Part shown: positions 25,660 to 35,100 of the stretch, one piece after another
Position numbering within the stretch: the stretch's first letter is position 1
Layout: the number at the start of each line of letters is the position of its first letter
Assembly (NCBI GenBank): GCA_051155775.1
Contig: DAXETV010000012.1
Span: forward strand, 1-64,000
Reading direction: 5' to 3'
Length of the DNA stretch: 64,000 nucleotides
Source: CAYSCZ01 sp051155775
Lineage (GTDB): Bacteria; Bacteroidota; Bacteroidia; Cytophagales; Cyclobacteriaceae
The notes under the pieces: generated by a model
Database searches by the model: none
What the model was told of the DNA's origin: nothing
What the model saw: only the letters and a program-made list of their open reading frames with translations
Position numbers and translations under genes: made by a program

Positions 25660-26370
25660 ATGGATATTGAATGCTGTATACAAACGATTGAAGAAGCATT
25701 GATTGCTAATAAATATGGTGTGAAGCGAATAGAGGTGTGTTCTGCGCTTTCCATGGGTGGTTTAACACCCTCATTCGGTTTAATAAAGGCATGTTCGGCA
25801 ATAAATAGCCCTGAAGCACACGTGCTCATAAGGCCCCGACCAGGTGGTTTCAATTATGCTAAAAAGGAAATTGAAATAATGATGGAGGATATCAGGGAAA
25901 CCGCTAAGCAAAAAGCCAAAGGCGTGGTTTTTGGTGTGCTCAACATGGAAAATGAGATTGATGTATCCCAAAACCTTAAATTGATAGAACTTTCCAAATC
26001 ATTGGGCCTGGAAGTTACCTTTCATCGTGCTTTTGATTATACCAAGCATTCTGAAACCGGTTTAGAAACAGTCATTGAGCTTGGATTTGACAGGCTTCTC
26101 ACCTCCGGCCATCAAGACAAAGCAATTGCCGGATTGAATGGTATTCGAAAATTAATACAAAGGTCAAAAGGGAGGATCCAGATAATGGCAGGAGGAGGAG
26201 TTGACAAAGCCAATGTGGTTGCAATTGCTTCTGCTGGTGTTGATGCCTTGCATTTCAGTATTGGAAAAAAATCAGAAAACGACCTTCCCTTGGGCATGAG
26301 TGAGGAAATTATACCGGATGAAGATAAGATACAATCCATACTATCGGAAATCGATGATGTTATGGATTGA
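25660..26370 (+). CDS. cutC: CutC family TIM-barrel protein
   Basis: 236 residues, near the usual CutC length of about 240. Visible family landmarks: MDIECCIQTIEEALIA at the N-terminus, IEVCSALSMGGLTPS, VLIRPRPGGFNY, GVVFGVLNMENEID, VTFHRAFDYT and TSGHQDKAIAGL, with IQIMAGGGVDKANV near the C-terminus. CutC was named for copper homeostasis in E. coli, but that phenotype was later traced to the small RNA MicL encoded in the same locus, so the protein's own role is open. It is divergent from the amino-sugar operon with 154 bases between the starts. Its conserved Arg and His cluster in the barrel suggests an enzyme rather than a metal carrier (inference). Confidence 0.93.
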   Translation: MDIECCIQTIEEALIANKYGVKRIEVCSALSMGGLTPSFGLIKACSAINSPEAHVLIRPRPGGFNYAKKEIEIMMEDIRETAKQKAKGVVFGVLNMENEIDVSQNLKLIELSKSLGLEVTFHRAFDYTKHSETGLETVIELGFDRLLTSGHQDKAIAGLNGIRKLIQRSKGRIQIMAGGGVDKANVVAIASAGVDALHFSIGKKSENDLPLGMSEEIIPDEDKIQSILSEIDDVMD

Positions 26371-26563
26371 AATCGAGTGGAGCATCCAGAAGCAGACAGC
26401 GAAGAACTTATCCCTCACCATGAATTGATGGTAAATGATACAAAATAGCTTTTAGAAATCGTATGGACAAGCCACCTAAAAAAATTAAACCTTTCAGTAT
26501 TTATTACGCAACCCTGAAAGCGGCCTTCATATAATCAGTGTATTAAATTAATAATGCAAAAAA

Positions 26564-28066
26564 CTAATCCAAAGTTATCAGGGCCCCCATTAATTTAATA
26601 CCATACCAAAGGTTAGCAATCCGGAGGTTTTCGTTAGGAGCATGCTGGTTATTGTCATGGTTGGCAACAGGCACAATTATGGCTGGTTTTTTTAAAACAT
26701 CAGTAAAAAGATACAGTGGTAAGGAACCTCCCAAAGTTGGTAGCAATATTAATTCATCACCAACGACTTCTCGCGTTCTATTAATTATCGATTGAGCAAT
26801 CGGCGAGTCCATGGAGGTCTTAGAAGCCGGATATCCTGAGCCTCTGGTTATCTTAGCGATCCTGGGGTATTTTAATCTTTCTTCATCAGTAGGATCTTCC
26901 CGCGTGACAAAATAACCAAGTGATTTAATATGAGCCTCTACCAGGTCTTTCATTTTTTCGGGGTCACATCCTTTTACCAATCTTATTCCCAAAGCTGCCG
27001 TGGCAGAGGCCGGGATTACATTCCTTGTCTTTTTGCCCACATTACCACTCTGCAAACCTTTAATAGTCAGCGATGGGAGTAATAACCGCTCATATAAGCT
27101 TTCCTTACCCTCCGTATCCATCAAGCCTAATTCATCTTTCAGGTTATCATCATAAGCGGGTATTCTTTCAAGGGCTTGCCGATCGGTGTCAGAGAGCGGT
27201 TCGACATCATCATAAAAACCTTTGATGACTACATTCCCTTTGCTGTCCTTCATACTGGCGATCAACTCAGCCAGCATCTGCCCAGGTACAGGGGACCAGT
27301 TGCCATAATGACCGCTATGCAATGGTCGGTTAGCACCATAAACGGTAACTTCCATACCTGTCACACCTCTCACACCAAAAACTAATTGTGGCTTTCGGGA
27401 TTGATGTACAGGGCCATCACAAAAAAGCCATACATCAATCTGGTCAACCAATTGCTGGTAGTCCTCAAGGTAGTTGCGTAGTTGCTGGGAACCAGCCTCT
27501 TCCTGGCCTTCAAAGAAAAATACGATGTTGGAATTGATCTTAAAATTATTCTCTTCAATCACATCGAGTGCAGTCAGTATTGAAATGACAGGTGCTTTAT
27601 CATCACCTGCTGAGCGGGCGTAGATGCGGCTCCCAGGATCTATTTGAGTACCTGGCTCCGGAAATGGTATTTGCTGCCCTTCCGAATCAAAAAGTACAGG
27701 CTCCCATGGACTTGTATTCCAGTTGCTTTCATCCACTGGTTGTCCATCGTAATGAACATAAAAAGCGATGGTCCTTTTTGCATTTTTTGCAGGTAAATAA
27801 CCAAAAACAATAGGCGGGGTGCCCACCATACGGAGCAACCTGGATTGAACACCCCGTTTCTCTAACTCGTTTTTAATGTAATCCGCATTTTTATTGATAT
27901 TGGGCAGATCGTAGGCCACATTAGGCATGGAAAGCAGTGCTTTAAAATCCTGCAGAATATGAGGACCACTTTCCTCAATGTATTGATCAAGTGCTTCTAT
28001 CACTTTTTCCTGGGCGCTTAAAGGTGCAGACAGAACGATTAAAAGGATTAAGAGCAGTTGTTTCAT
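26564..28066 (-). CDS. Secreted M20 family metallopeptidase (dipeptidase-like)
   Basis: 500 residues with a signal peptide (MKQLLLILLIVLSAPLSAQ). The M20 metal ligands are visible: IAFYVHYDGQPVD (His and catalytic Asp, about 101-113), SAGDDKAPV (bridging Asp), EGQEEAGS (catalytic Glu and ligand) and a late His in PVANHDNNQHAPNE. The insertion dimerisation domain lies in between (about 225-370). M20 enzymes of this branch act as cytosolic or periplasmic dipeptidases or acylases with two zinc ions; the signal points to the periplasm. It converges on cutC and starts upstream of no linked gene, so it appears monocistronic. Substrate unknown. Confidence 0.9.
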   Translation of the reverse strand: MKQLLLILLIVLSAPLSAQEKVIEALDQYIEESGPHILQDFKALLSMPNVAYDLPNINKNADYIKNELEKRGVQSRLLRMVGTPPIVFGYLPAKNAKRTIAFYVHYDGQPVDESNWNTSPWEPVLFDSEGQQIPFPEPGTQIDPGSRIYARSAGDDKAPVISILTALDVIEENNFKINSNIVFFFEGQEEAGSQQLRNYLEDYQQLVDQIDVWLFCDGPVHQSRKPQLVFGVRGVTGMEVTVYGANRPLHSGHYGNWSPVPGQMLAELIASMKDSKGNVVIKGFYDDVEPLSDTDRQALERIPAYDDNLKDELGLMDTEGKESLYERLLLPSLTIKGLQSGNVGKKTRNVIPASATAALGIRLVKGCDPEKMKDLVEAHIKSLGYFVTREDPTDEERLKYPRIAKITRGSGYPASKTSMDSPIAQSIINRTREVVGDELILLPTLGGSLPLYLFTDVLKKPAIIVPVANHDNNQHAPNENLRIANLWYGIKLMGALITLD

Positions 28067-28445
28067 ATTGATAAGAATATCTGTAATTCTAAAACAAAAA
28101 AATTAATCTGGCCTCATAGATATTTAAATCACATCCTACCCAGAGATCAGGATGAATCACATTTTCTTTGCGATATAACAATCGAGCACCAAAAACTTTC
28201 CTATCCACCTCATGGAATTCCATTTAAATAATTGATTATAGGTATTGAATTCATTTATTGGTTAATATCGGTTACAGCTTCTCATGATACTCACTTACAA
28301 GATCAAGCTTGGAGCAATATCTAAAAACTACCAAATTAAAATGTACTGGACTCACAGTTTACATTCCGCCTGTTTATTCTTGTATATTTCTTTGAATACC
28401 CTCATTTATTTTGTAGATTTAGTGATTAACCAAACATTTTTTATC
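28067..28445. other. Gap between M20 gene and dodecin; one short open frame
   Basis: This 379-base stretch holds the upstream regions of both divergent genes. On the minus strand, 28223 to 28089 is an ATG-started frame of 44 residues (begins MEFHEVDRKVFG, ends EARLIFLF). Its aromatic terminal residue and balanced composition are reminiscent of the last strands of an outer membrane barrel, but I do not recognise a family and a stop lies directly upstream. No promoter matches the consensus exactly. I see no RNA gene. Confidence 0.3.
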
Positions 28446-28652
28446 ATGTCTAGTGTCTATAAAGTAATCGAAGTAATCGGGTCAAGTGAAAAATCCTGGG
28501 AAGATGCTGCAAATGTAGCTATAGAGAGAGCTAGCAAGAGCCTTGAAGATTTAAGAATAGCAGAGGTTATCTCACAAGATGTGAAGATAGAAAACGGTAA
28601 GGTAGCTGCCTACAGAACTAAAGTCCGGCTATCTTTTAAGTTTAAGGATTAA
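28446..28652 (+). CDS. Dodecin family flavin-binding protein
   Basis: 68 residues from the ATG at 28446, the standard dodecin length; the frame is open 54 codons further upstream, but that extension is hydrophobic, has no match to the family and is rejected. The body reads SVYKVIEVIGSSEKSWEDAA, then AIERASKSLEDLRIAEV and a final strand KVRLSFKF. Dodecins form hollow 12-mers in the cytoplasm that store riboflavin or FMN/FAD. The flavin-stacking Trp is present in the SWEDA segment, as in halophile and bacterial dodecins. A terminator follows, so it is a single-gene unit. Confidence 0.93.
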   Translation: MSSVYKVIEVIGSSEKSWEDAANVAIERASKSLEDLRIAEVISQDVKIENGKVAAYRTKVRLSFKFKD

Positions 28653-28705
28653 TAGCAATCAATAGTTCCTATTATTTTCCATCCTTATGGTTTCATAAGT
28701 TAATG

Positions 28706-28735
28706 TTATTGCCCGTATTATCGGGCAATTTTATA
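28706..28735 (+). terminator. Rho-independent terminator after dodecin
   Basis: ATTGCCCG (28708-28715) and CGGGCAAT (28722-28729) make a perfect 8-bp stem with a 6-base loop, followed by TTTAT. It lies 55 bases after the dodecin stop; the symmetric stem could also serve the convergent nitrilase gene. Confidence 0.75.
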
Positions 28736-28803
28736 TTGGTTGTCATGCGATCAAAGTAAGCTTTGCTATCCTGATAAAATATCTGCGGGAAGCGTAAGAA
28801 AGA

Positions 28804-29748
28804 TCAACTTTTTAGCCAGGTGGGTTTGGTTTCGGCATCATGTGCCTTTCCAATGATTTCTTTGTATAACTCTGGCCTGCGGGCATTCCTGTACCGGTAG
28901 CCTCCGGACAAGGTCAGTTTGTCCGGTGCAAGGGTTGCTACTGTTATGCCGTCATCAAAGCTCTTGATTTCTGAAAGTAGCTCACCATAAGGGTCCAACA
29001 TCATGGCGTTTCCGTTTTTAAGTTGCTCACCATCATACCCAATAGGATTAGTAAAAATATAATACACCCCATTATCAAAGGATCGGGCAGGCAACCAACG
29101 CATCAACCATGCACGACCTTTAGGGCCATCGAACGCCATACGAAGTGGCACAGGGTCTTCTCTACGTTTTTGCCAGAGTGTATCATCCACGAATCCCCTT
29201 CCAGGCATTGATGAAGGAGTGCAACCTGTAACGTGAGGCGCAAAGATCACCTGGGCACCCAATAAGGTTGTTGCCCTTACATTTTCAATGATGTTATTAT
29301 CATAACAAATCAGAATACCGCATTTCCATCCATACAGGTTAAAGGTTGTGTATTGATCACCTGGAGAAAGATAGGGGCTTATAAATGGATGCAATTTCCG
29401 ATGCTTTGCAACCAATCCATTGGCATCTACACAGACATAGGTATTATAGATCTTACCACCTTCTGATTCCACAAGTCCGGCAAGTATCGATATTTCATTG
29501 ATTTTGGCTATTTCTATAAGTTTCTTGCAGCTTTTTCCATTGGGTACCGGTTCAGCAATCTCCAATAGCTCATCTTTATTCAGTTTTTTTAACCAGGTGT
29601 ACGCCGTAATTGACAATTCATGAAAGCTAACTACTGATGCACCTTGCGCTTGAGCGTGCCTGGTCAGTTTCTCTATCACCGAGAGATTATAAGATTTATC
29701 GCCATCTTTGGGTTGAAATTGTGCTGCTGCTATAGAGAGATTGTCCAT
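28804..29748 (-). CDS. Nitrilase superfamily carbon-nitrogen hydrolase
   Basis: 314 residues. The catalytic triad of the superfamily is visible: Glu44 in SFHELSIT, Lys118 in KHRKLHPF and Cys148 in GILICYDN. Enzymes of this fold cleave amides, carbamoyl groups or nitriles in the cytoplasm. The active-site flanks (LICYDNNIIENVR) resemble the aliphatic amidase/N-carbamoyl amidase branches rather than a defined family I can name. Its start overlaps the stop of the alpha/beta hydrolase gene by one base, so the two are coupled in one transcript. Substrate unknown. Confidence 0.88.
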   Translation of the reverse strand: MDNLSIAAAQFQPKDGDKSYNLSVIEKLTRHAQAQGASVVSFHELSITAYTWLKKLNKDELLEIAEPVPNGKSCKKLIEIAKINEISILAGLVESEGGKIYNTYVCVDANGLVAKHRKLHPFISPYLSPGDQYTTFNLYGWKCGILICYDNNIIENVRATTLLGAQVIFAPHVTGCTPSSMPGRGFVDDTLWQKRREDPVPLRMAFDGPKGRAWLMRWLPARSFDNGVYYIFTNPIGYDGEQLKNGNAMMLDPYGELLSEIKSFDDGITVATLAPDKLTLSGGYRYRNARRPELYKEIIGKAHDAETKPTWLKS

Positions 29749-30566
29749 TATTGTTCTTCAATAAATAATTTTATCGCATCCAACAGTTGCTCCGGTTCTT
29801 CCTCAATGATCAAATGACCGCTTTCGGTTATAATTTTCAAACTACTTGAGGGAATAATTGCGTTAAGCGCATATCCTTTTTTCACTGGTATCCACTCATC
29901 TTTCTCTCCCCACAAAATAAGTACTGGCATTGATAATGTATGATACAAATCCTGCACATGATCGGTAAAATTTGAGTCAGCTTGAGCGATCTGTCGGTAA
30001 AAAGCAGCTTTTCCTTCTTTGCTTAACCAGGGATTCATTATGCCTTGAATGGTTTCTTTCTCTAACTGCCGGTAAGCAGCAGTTTTAACGTAAGCTTCAA
30101 CAATAGCTTTATGGATATAATCAGGTACTCCGGCAAATGCCACTTCGTATTTATTTACGTGCTTAAAAAAAGGTGATCCCCAGGGTGAGAGCGCCACCGG
30201 ATCGATTACTATCATTTTCTCATATACCACATTATCCAGCAAATGAGACCTTAAAACTGTTGCACCACCAAAATCATGACCTACAGCGATTGGTTTGTCA
30301 ATATCCCAATAATCAATAAGGGCTGCCAAAACCTTATTTTGAATACCTAATGATACATCCCCTTCCGATTTGTCAGAAGCACCATAGCCTAATAGATCAA
30401 AAAAGAAAACCTGGTAATTTCCTGACAGGCCATAAATTAGGTGGCGCAGGTTGAATGATGACCATGGCGTGCCATGAACCATTACCACCGGATAGCCTTC
30501 ACCCATCACATCCCACTTTACTTTCCTACCATCAAATACAAAGGTCTGATTTAAAGTCCATTTCAT
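29748..30566 (-). CDS. Alpha/beta hydrolase with Asp nucleophile (dehalogenase/epoxide hydrolase type)
   Basis: 272 residues of the alpha/beta hydrolase fold. The oxyanion-hole motif HGTPWSS is at about 31-37. The nucleophile elbow is GHDFGG with Asp98, which points to the haloalkane dehalogenase, epoxide hydrolase or fluoroacetate dehalogenase branch rather than a Ser esterase. An acid follows in LWGEKDEW and the catalytic His in ESGHLIIEE (about 250). It is cotranscribed with the nitrilase-like gene. The natural substrate is not predictable; halide specificity would need the Trp pair to be modelled. Confidence 0.85.
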   Translation of the reverse strand: MKWTLNQTFVFDGRKVKWDVMGEGYPVVMVHGTPWSSFNLRHLIYGLSGNYQVFFFDLLGYGASDKSEGDVSLGIQNKVLAALIDYWDIDKPIAVGHDFGGATVLRSHLLDNVVYEKMIVIDPVALSPWGSPFFKHVNKYEVAFAGVPDYIHKAIVEAYVKTAAYRQLEKETIQGIMNPWLSKEGKAAFYRQIAQADSNFTDHVQDLYHTLSMPVLILWGEKDEWIPVKKGYALNAIIPSSSLKIITESGHLIIEEEPEQLLDAIKLFIEEQ

Positions 30567-30643
30567 CCTTAATCAATTCAATAAAATAGCGGTACCCGTC
30601 AAATTAACTGATAAATATCTGAATCAAAAAATATTCACCTTAA

Positions 30644-30865
30644 TCCGCCCTTCGGGAGGTTTTAATAGCATTTATTATAGCAAGTCCAATAGCTTTAATT
30701 CTAATGAACAATTGGTTACAGGATTTTGAATACAGCGTCAAGATCAGCGGCCGGGAAATTATAATCGCAGGATTAATAACCTTTTTGATTGCTTGGATCA
30801 CCATGAGCTTTCAATCAATTAAGGCAGCAATTTCAAATCCTTCAGATTCTCTGAAAACTGAATAG
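30644..30865 (+). pseudogene. FtsX/MacB-type ABC permease, C-terminal relic
   Basis: Plus-strand frame from after the stop at 30641-30643 to the TAG at 30863-30865 encodes about 73 residues. They match the end of Bacteroidota FtsX-like ABC permeases: EVLIAFIIASPIALILM helix, then NNWLQDFEYSVKIS, then a helix GLITFLIAWITMSFQS and the hallmark tail KAAISNPSDSL followed by KTE. Intact proteins have about 800 residues; here only the last two membrane helices remain, with no start codon or signal upstream. The fragment is flanked by two unrelated minus-strand genes. It is a decayed gene end in DNA that otherwise looks empty. Basis: translation by eye and family knowledge. Confidence 0.8.
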
Positions 30866-30875
30866 TTTTTAAAAG

Positions 30876-32183
30876 TTATTTTAAATGTTGAGCGGATTGT
30901 GGTCTTCTCATCATCTTGAATATTAAAATACCCAGAATCAGGAGATCAACAATCAATAAGTAGTTTATTAATTGACTGTTTAATACTTCATTGAATGGTA
31001 GCATATCAATTATTACTCGTGAAATATTTAGCAATCCAAAAAATATGGTTACAAAAACCACCACCATCATTAGGGCATTTTGAAAAATGTTATTGCGGTA
31101 GGCCACTTCTATTTGATCACTATTGACTAAAAACCATAAATAAATAGTTACACCGGGCAGAATGATTCCATTGATTGCCTGGGCTAGAAGAATTGCCGGA
31201 ATAGGTTTAATGTCCATTAAAGTAAATACAAAGCCAATCAACATAGTGAAAAACCAAACCATACGAAACCCCGTGCTGGATGAGCTATTAAAGAATGATT
31301 TATGTGAGAAGCAACCCTGAAAGGTAACAGCTGCGGCTAAAGGAGCTGTGATCGATGAAGTAAAACCTGCAGCTATCAATCCAAAACCAATTAATAAACC
31401 CGAACGCTGCCCTAAATATGGCTCGAAAGCATTTACTAACTTTTGAAATGAAAATTCCCCTTCTATCCCTGATCCGATATGTAAAATGGCATAAGTAACA
31501 AATCCGCCCAATAAAATAGCAATGGACAGGCCAAATCTCATTTCTTTGATTGATTGGTTTATTCCGATGCCTGCCCCTAAAAAGATATTATAAGGTACAA
31601 TCGTGGTGCCAATTAAGGCAATGACCAGTAACTCTGATCCCTGGGATATTTTTGGTACAAACCCCCGTATTAATTCATTTGAATTGGTGGGCACCTGCCA
31701 TGCCATTATAACAAAGGCTACACCCATAGTGGCAACCATCATACCCAGGAATCTGGCAACATGACTGGTTTTGCCAAGGTAGAGCAAGACTACCCCGCTG
31801 GAAAAAAATAGTGTGCTTAACCATATTTTTGAGATTTGAAAAATTATCTGCGCACCTGACAATGCACCCAGTAAATTACCCCCCTGATAGGCCACACAAC
31901 CTATAAAAATAGAAAATGATATGATATAACGAGAAGCAGAACGGGATCGCGGCGTTGCAAACTGGTTTGCTATAATCTGACCCAATCCTCTTCTGCTGAT
32001 AATGGCTATACGCGCACTCGCTTCCTGAAGAATAATACAGGCCAAAACTGAAAAAAACAATGCCCATACCAGGCTGTGATCAAACCTTAAACCTGCCATA
32101 GAGGCGGTAGTAACTGTTCCGGGGCCTATGAATGCAGCGGAAATGATTGACCATAGAAGTATGTTTAGTATTTTACTTTTCAT
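30876..32183 (-). CDS. Nramp-like transporter lacking the canonical metal-site motifs
   Basis: 435 residues with 11 predicted membrane helices and overall Nramp topology. In true metal Nramps helix 1 carries DPGN and helix 6 carries MPH. Here the matching positions read GPGT (residues 20-23, IGPGTVTTAS) and VPYN (196-199, GTTIVPYNIF), so the Asp, Asn and Met metal ligands are all absent. It is therefore unlikely to move Mn2+ or Fe2+ by the known mechanism. Its ATG overlaps the end of the 5-oxoprolinase gene by four bases, showing translational coupling. In Bacillus subtilis the Nramp-like ycsG also sits in the operon with 5-oxoprolinase genes. An organic substrate such as 5-oxoproline is a reasonable inference. 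Confidence 0.85.
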   Translation of the reverse strand: MKSKILNILLWSIISAAFIGPGTVTTASMAGLRFDHSLVWALFFSVLACIILQEASARIAIISRRGLGQIIANQFATPRSRSASRYIISFSIFIGCVAYQGGNLLGALSGAQIIFQISKIWLSTLFFSSGVVLLYLGKTSHVARFLGMMVATMGVAFVIMAWQVPTNSNELIRGFVPKISQGSELLVIALIGTTIVPYNIFLGAGIGINQSIKEMRFGLSIAILLGGFVTYAILHIGSGIEGEFSFQKLVNAFEPYLGQRSGLLIGFGLIAAGFTSSITAPLAAAVTFQGCFSHKSFFNSSSSTGFRMVWFFTMLIGFVFTLMDIKPIPAILLAQAINGIILPGVTIYLWFLVNSDQIEVAYRNNIFQNALMMVVVFVTIFFGLLNISRVIIDMLPFNEVLNSQLINYLLIVDLLILGILIFKMMRRPQSAQHLK

Positions 32184-35100
32184 GACATCTCAGAATGCCC
32201 ATAACCTCCGCCCCCGGGCGTTTCGATCACCATCTTGTCCCCTATTTCTACTTCCACCTGGTCTATACCATTAACGATTTTTTTATCACCATTCGGTTTG
32301 ATGATGTATTGCTTGCCAACTGACCCGGGCTTACCACCTTCTATGCCGTAAGGTTCTTGCTTTCGATGTTGCATTAATGTGGTAACCACAACCGGCTCAT
32401 TGAACTGAAGAATTTTGCGTATGCCATCTCCCCCACTCCATTTTCCAACACCTCCTGATCCATGATTTATAGACCATTCCAGCACTTTAACAGGATACCT
32501 GTGTTCTAATATTTCCGGATCAGTGCATCCTGTATTGGTCATATGTTGATGTACACCATCAACCCCATGGAACCCCTTTCCTGCCCCACTACCTCCGCCT
32601 ATGGTCTCATAATACCCGAAGGATTCGTTACCAAATAGAAAATTATTCATGGTCCCCTGGCTGCAGGCTGATAGTTTTAAAGCTTTAAAAACAGTATCTA
32701 CCAATCGTTGGCTGGTCTCCGTATTACCTCCTACCACAGCCGGGCAATTTTCAGGCTCATTGAAGAAGAGGGGATTAATTATACTTCCCTCAGGCACTAT
32801 TAATTTAACACGCTTCATAAGCCCTTCATTAAGAGATAAAGGACGATCAGCCAATATCCGAAGAACATAAATGATTACACCATTGAGTATAGCCGGGGTA
32901 GCGTTTAGATTGCCGGTATGCTGGTCCGAAGTGCCTGAAAAGTCAAAAATTAGTTGATCATCAGTAAAATGAATGCATACATTCAATAGGGTTCCATCAT
33001 CCAAATATTCTTTTGACCGGAATGATTTGTTCATCAAAGGTAATATAGCATTCCAAAGAACATTTGAGGCATTTTCCTTAATCGAAGCACTTAAGGATTG
33101 AATTTCTAATGCCTGAACCTCCTTAGCTAGTTGCTTCAAACTGTTTACGCCAAGCTGAATAGCGGCTACACCGGCATTTAAATCGGCAAGATTTTCTTCA
33201 ATTGAGCGTGTTGGATATTTTGCATTGGTAAGTAATTTTGAAATGGCCTTCTCCTGAAAAATTCCATCTTTCACCAAATACATCGGTGGAATAACCACAC
33301 CCTCTTCCTCAAGATTACGGGCATCGGCAGGCATAGAACCGGGGGATTTCCCACCAATCTCCGCGTGGTGTGCCCGATTAGCAACATATCCAATCAATTG
33401 ATCATCATCATAGGCTGCTGCTATAAGCGTAATATCCGGCAGATGCGATCCTCCATAACCCGGGTGGTTGGTTATAACCACCTGAGCAGAGCCAAGACTG
33501 ATGACGTCCCTCACCGCTCTAACGCATACGCCCATACTACCCAGATGTACAGGAATATGAGGAGCGTTAACTACCAACTCGGCATCCTTATCTAAAATAG
33601 CACAGGAAAAATCCAACCTTTCTTTGATGTTTACTGAAAATGCACACCGTTGAAGTAAGGCTCCCATATTCTCAGCTATGCTGGTTAACCGGTTAGAAAA
33701 TAGTTCCTGCTTTACAGCCATGGGCATGACACTTATTTCAGTTGAGTCAATCGCTCCTAAAAAAATCATTCGTCCGTTACCGCTTCCGTCCATAAAAAAT
33801 TTCCAATCCCTTTCGATAACGATTGTAGTAAAATCGCTGAATAATAATGCCGGGCCAGGAATCTCTGCACCAATTCCCAAGGACTCCCATTTAAAAACAG
33901 GGGTATCCTCCCAGGCATCATTCAAAAAAACATGTTGAATATCTTCCGTTTCCGGTAAATATTTGTTTTCAAAATCTGGTTTTACGGGTTCTTGTTCACG
34001 CCTGTTGGAACCAATCAGCTGAATAAACTCAACTTCTATCGTTCTATTTTTGATCCAGTGCCCGTACTGATTTTCATATTTAAATTTGAAATCAGCAAAA
34101 AGCTGGTCTTTATCCCCAAATTCTACGGCAAGACTTGTCTCCTGACCTTTGAATCTCAGGTAAAGTATTCTGCGGTTGATTTCTATATCCTGGTTTGTAA
34201 ACCCTTCCCTGGAAAGTTCATTCATTACTGCCTTTTCTAGTTTCCCAAAATATTCAGTCAGCGCATCATATACTTCATCTAAAGGCTTAAGGATTTGCAT
34301 TAAATTTTCTTTACTAATCAGAGCTTTTCCAAGTCCATATGCACTCAATAAACTTCCATCATAGGGGATCAAAATATTTTTTATTCCCAGTTTCTCTGCA
34401 ACGCCGCAAGCATGTTGCCCACCGGCACCTCCAAAAGCCATCAAGTGATATTCCGAAGGATTATAACCTTTTTCAAATGAGATTTTATGGATAGCTGCTG
34501 CCATTTTCGTGTTGGCAATCTCCAAAAAACCAGTTAGGATACTTTCATCACTAAGATCTTCTTCACAATGATTTTTTATAATTTCTAATTGCTTTCTGGC
34601 TTGATCTTTCGTTATTGGAATGCTAAAATTTGACATTACGATCCTTCCCAAAAGTAAATTGACGTCTGTGATGGTCAATGGTCCGTTTTTTCCATAGGAA
34701 GCTGGACCAGGTACCGCACCGGCACTTTCCGGCCCGACCTGGAGTACCGAATCTTTGTATTTACAGATTGACCCACCACCAGCAGCTACGGTATGAATAG
34801 AAAGTGTATGATTGAAAATGGTAATATCCCCGATATCAAGGTGGTCATCAAAGTCTATATGTCTGTCGTACCTGGATACATCCGTGCTTGTACCACCCAT
34901 ATCAATGGTCAGCACCTTCTGAAGCCCCATCAATCTGGAAAGATAAGCACATCCCGAAACTCCTGCAGCAGGGCCACTCAGTAAGCTATCTTTAGCCTTA
35001 AATACTGAGACATCTGCAAGGCTTCCACTGCTGGTCATTACTTTGAAATTATCTGCAGCCAGGCGGTCATTCATATTGTCCTTAAATTTCTGTAAAACCG

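Noticed and set aside
26463..26534. Plus-strand 23-residue frame (MDKPPKKIKPFSIYY...) after cutC
   Set aside because: It faintly recalls the N-terminus of YihY-type membrane proteins, but it is too short and stops at once; not enough to call a gene or relic.
28284..28445. Longer frame upstream of dodecin
   Set aside because: The added 54 residues are unlike any dodecin and would bury the conserved N-terminus; the ATG at 28446 gives the exact family length.
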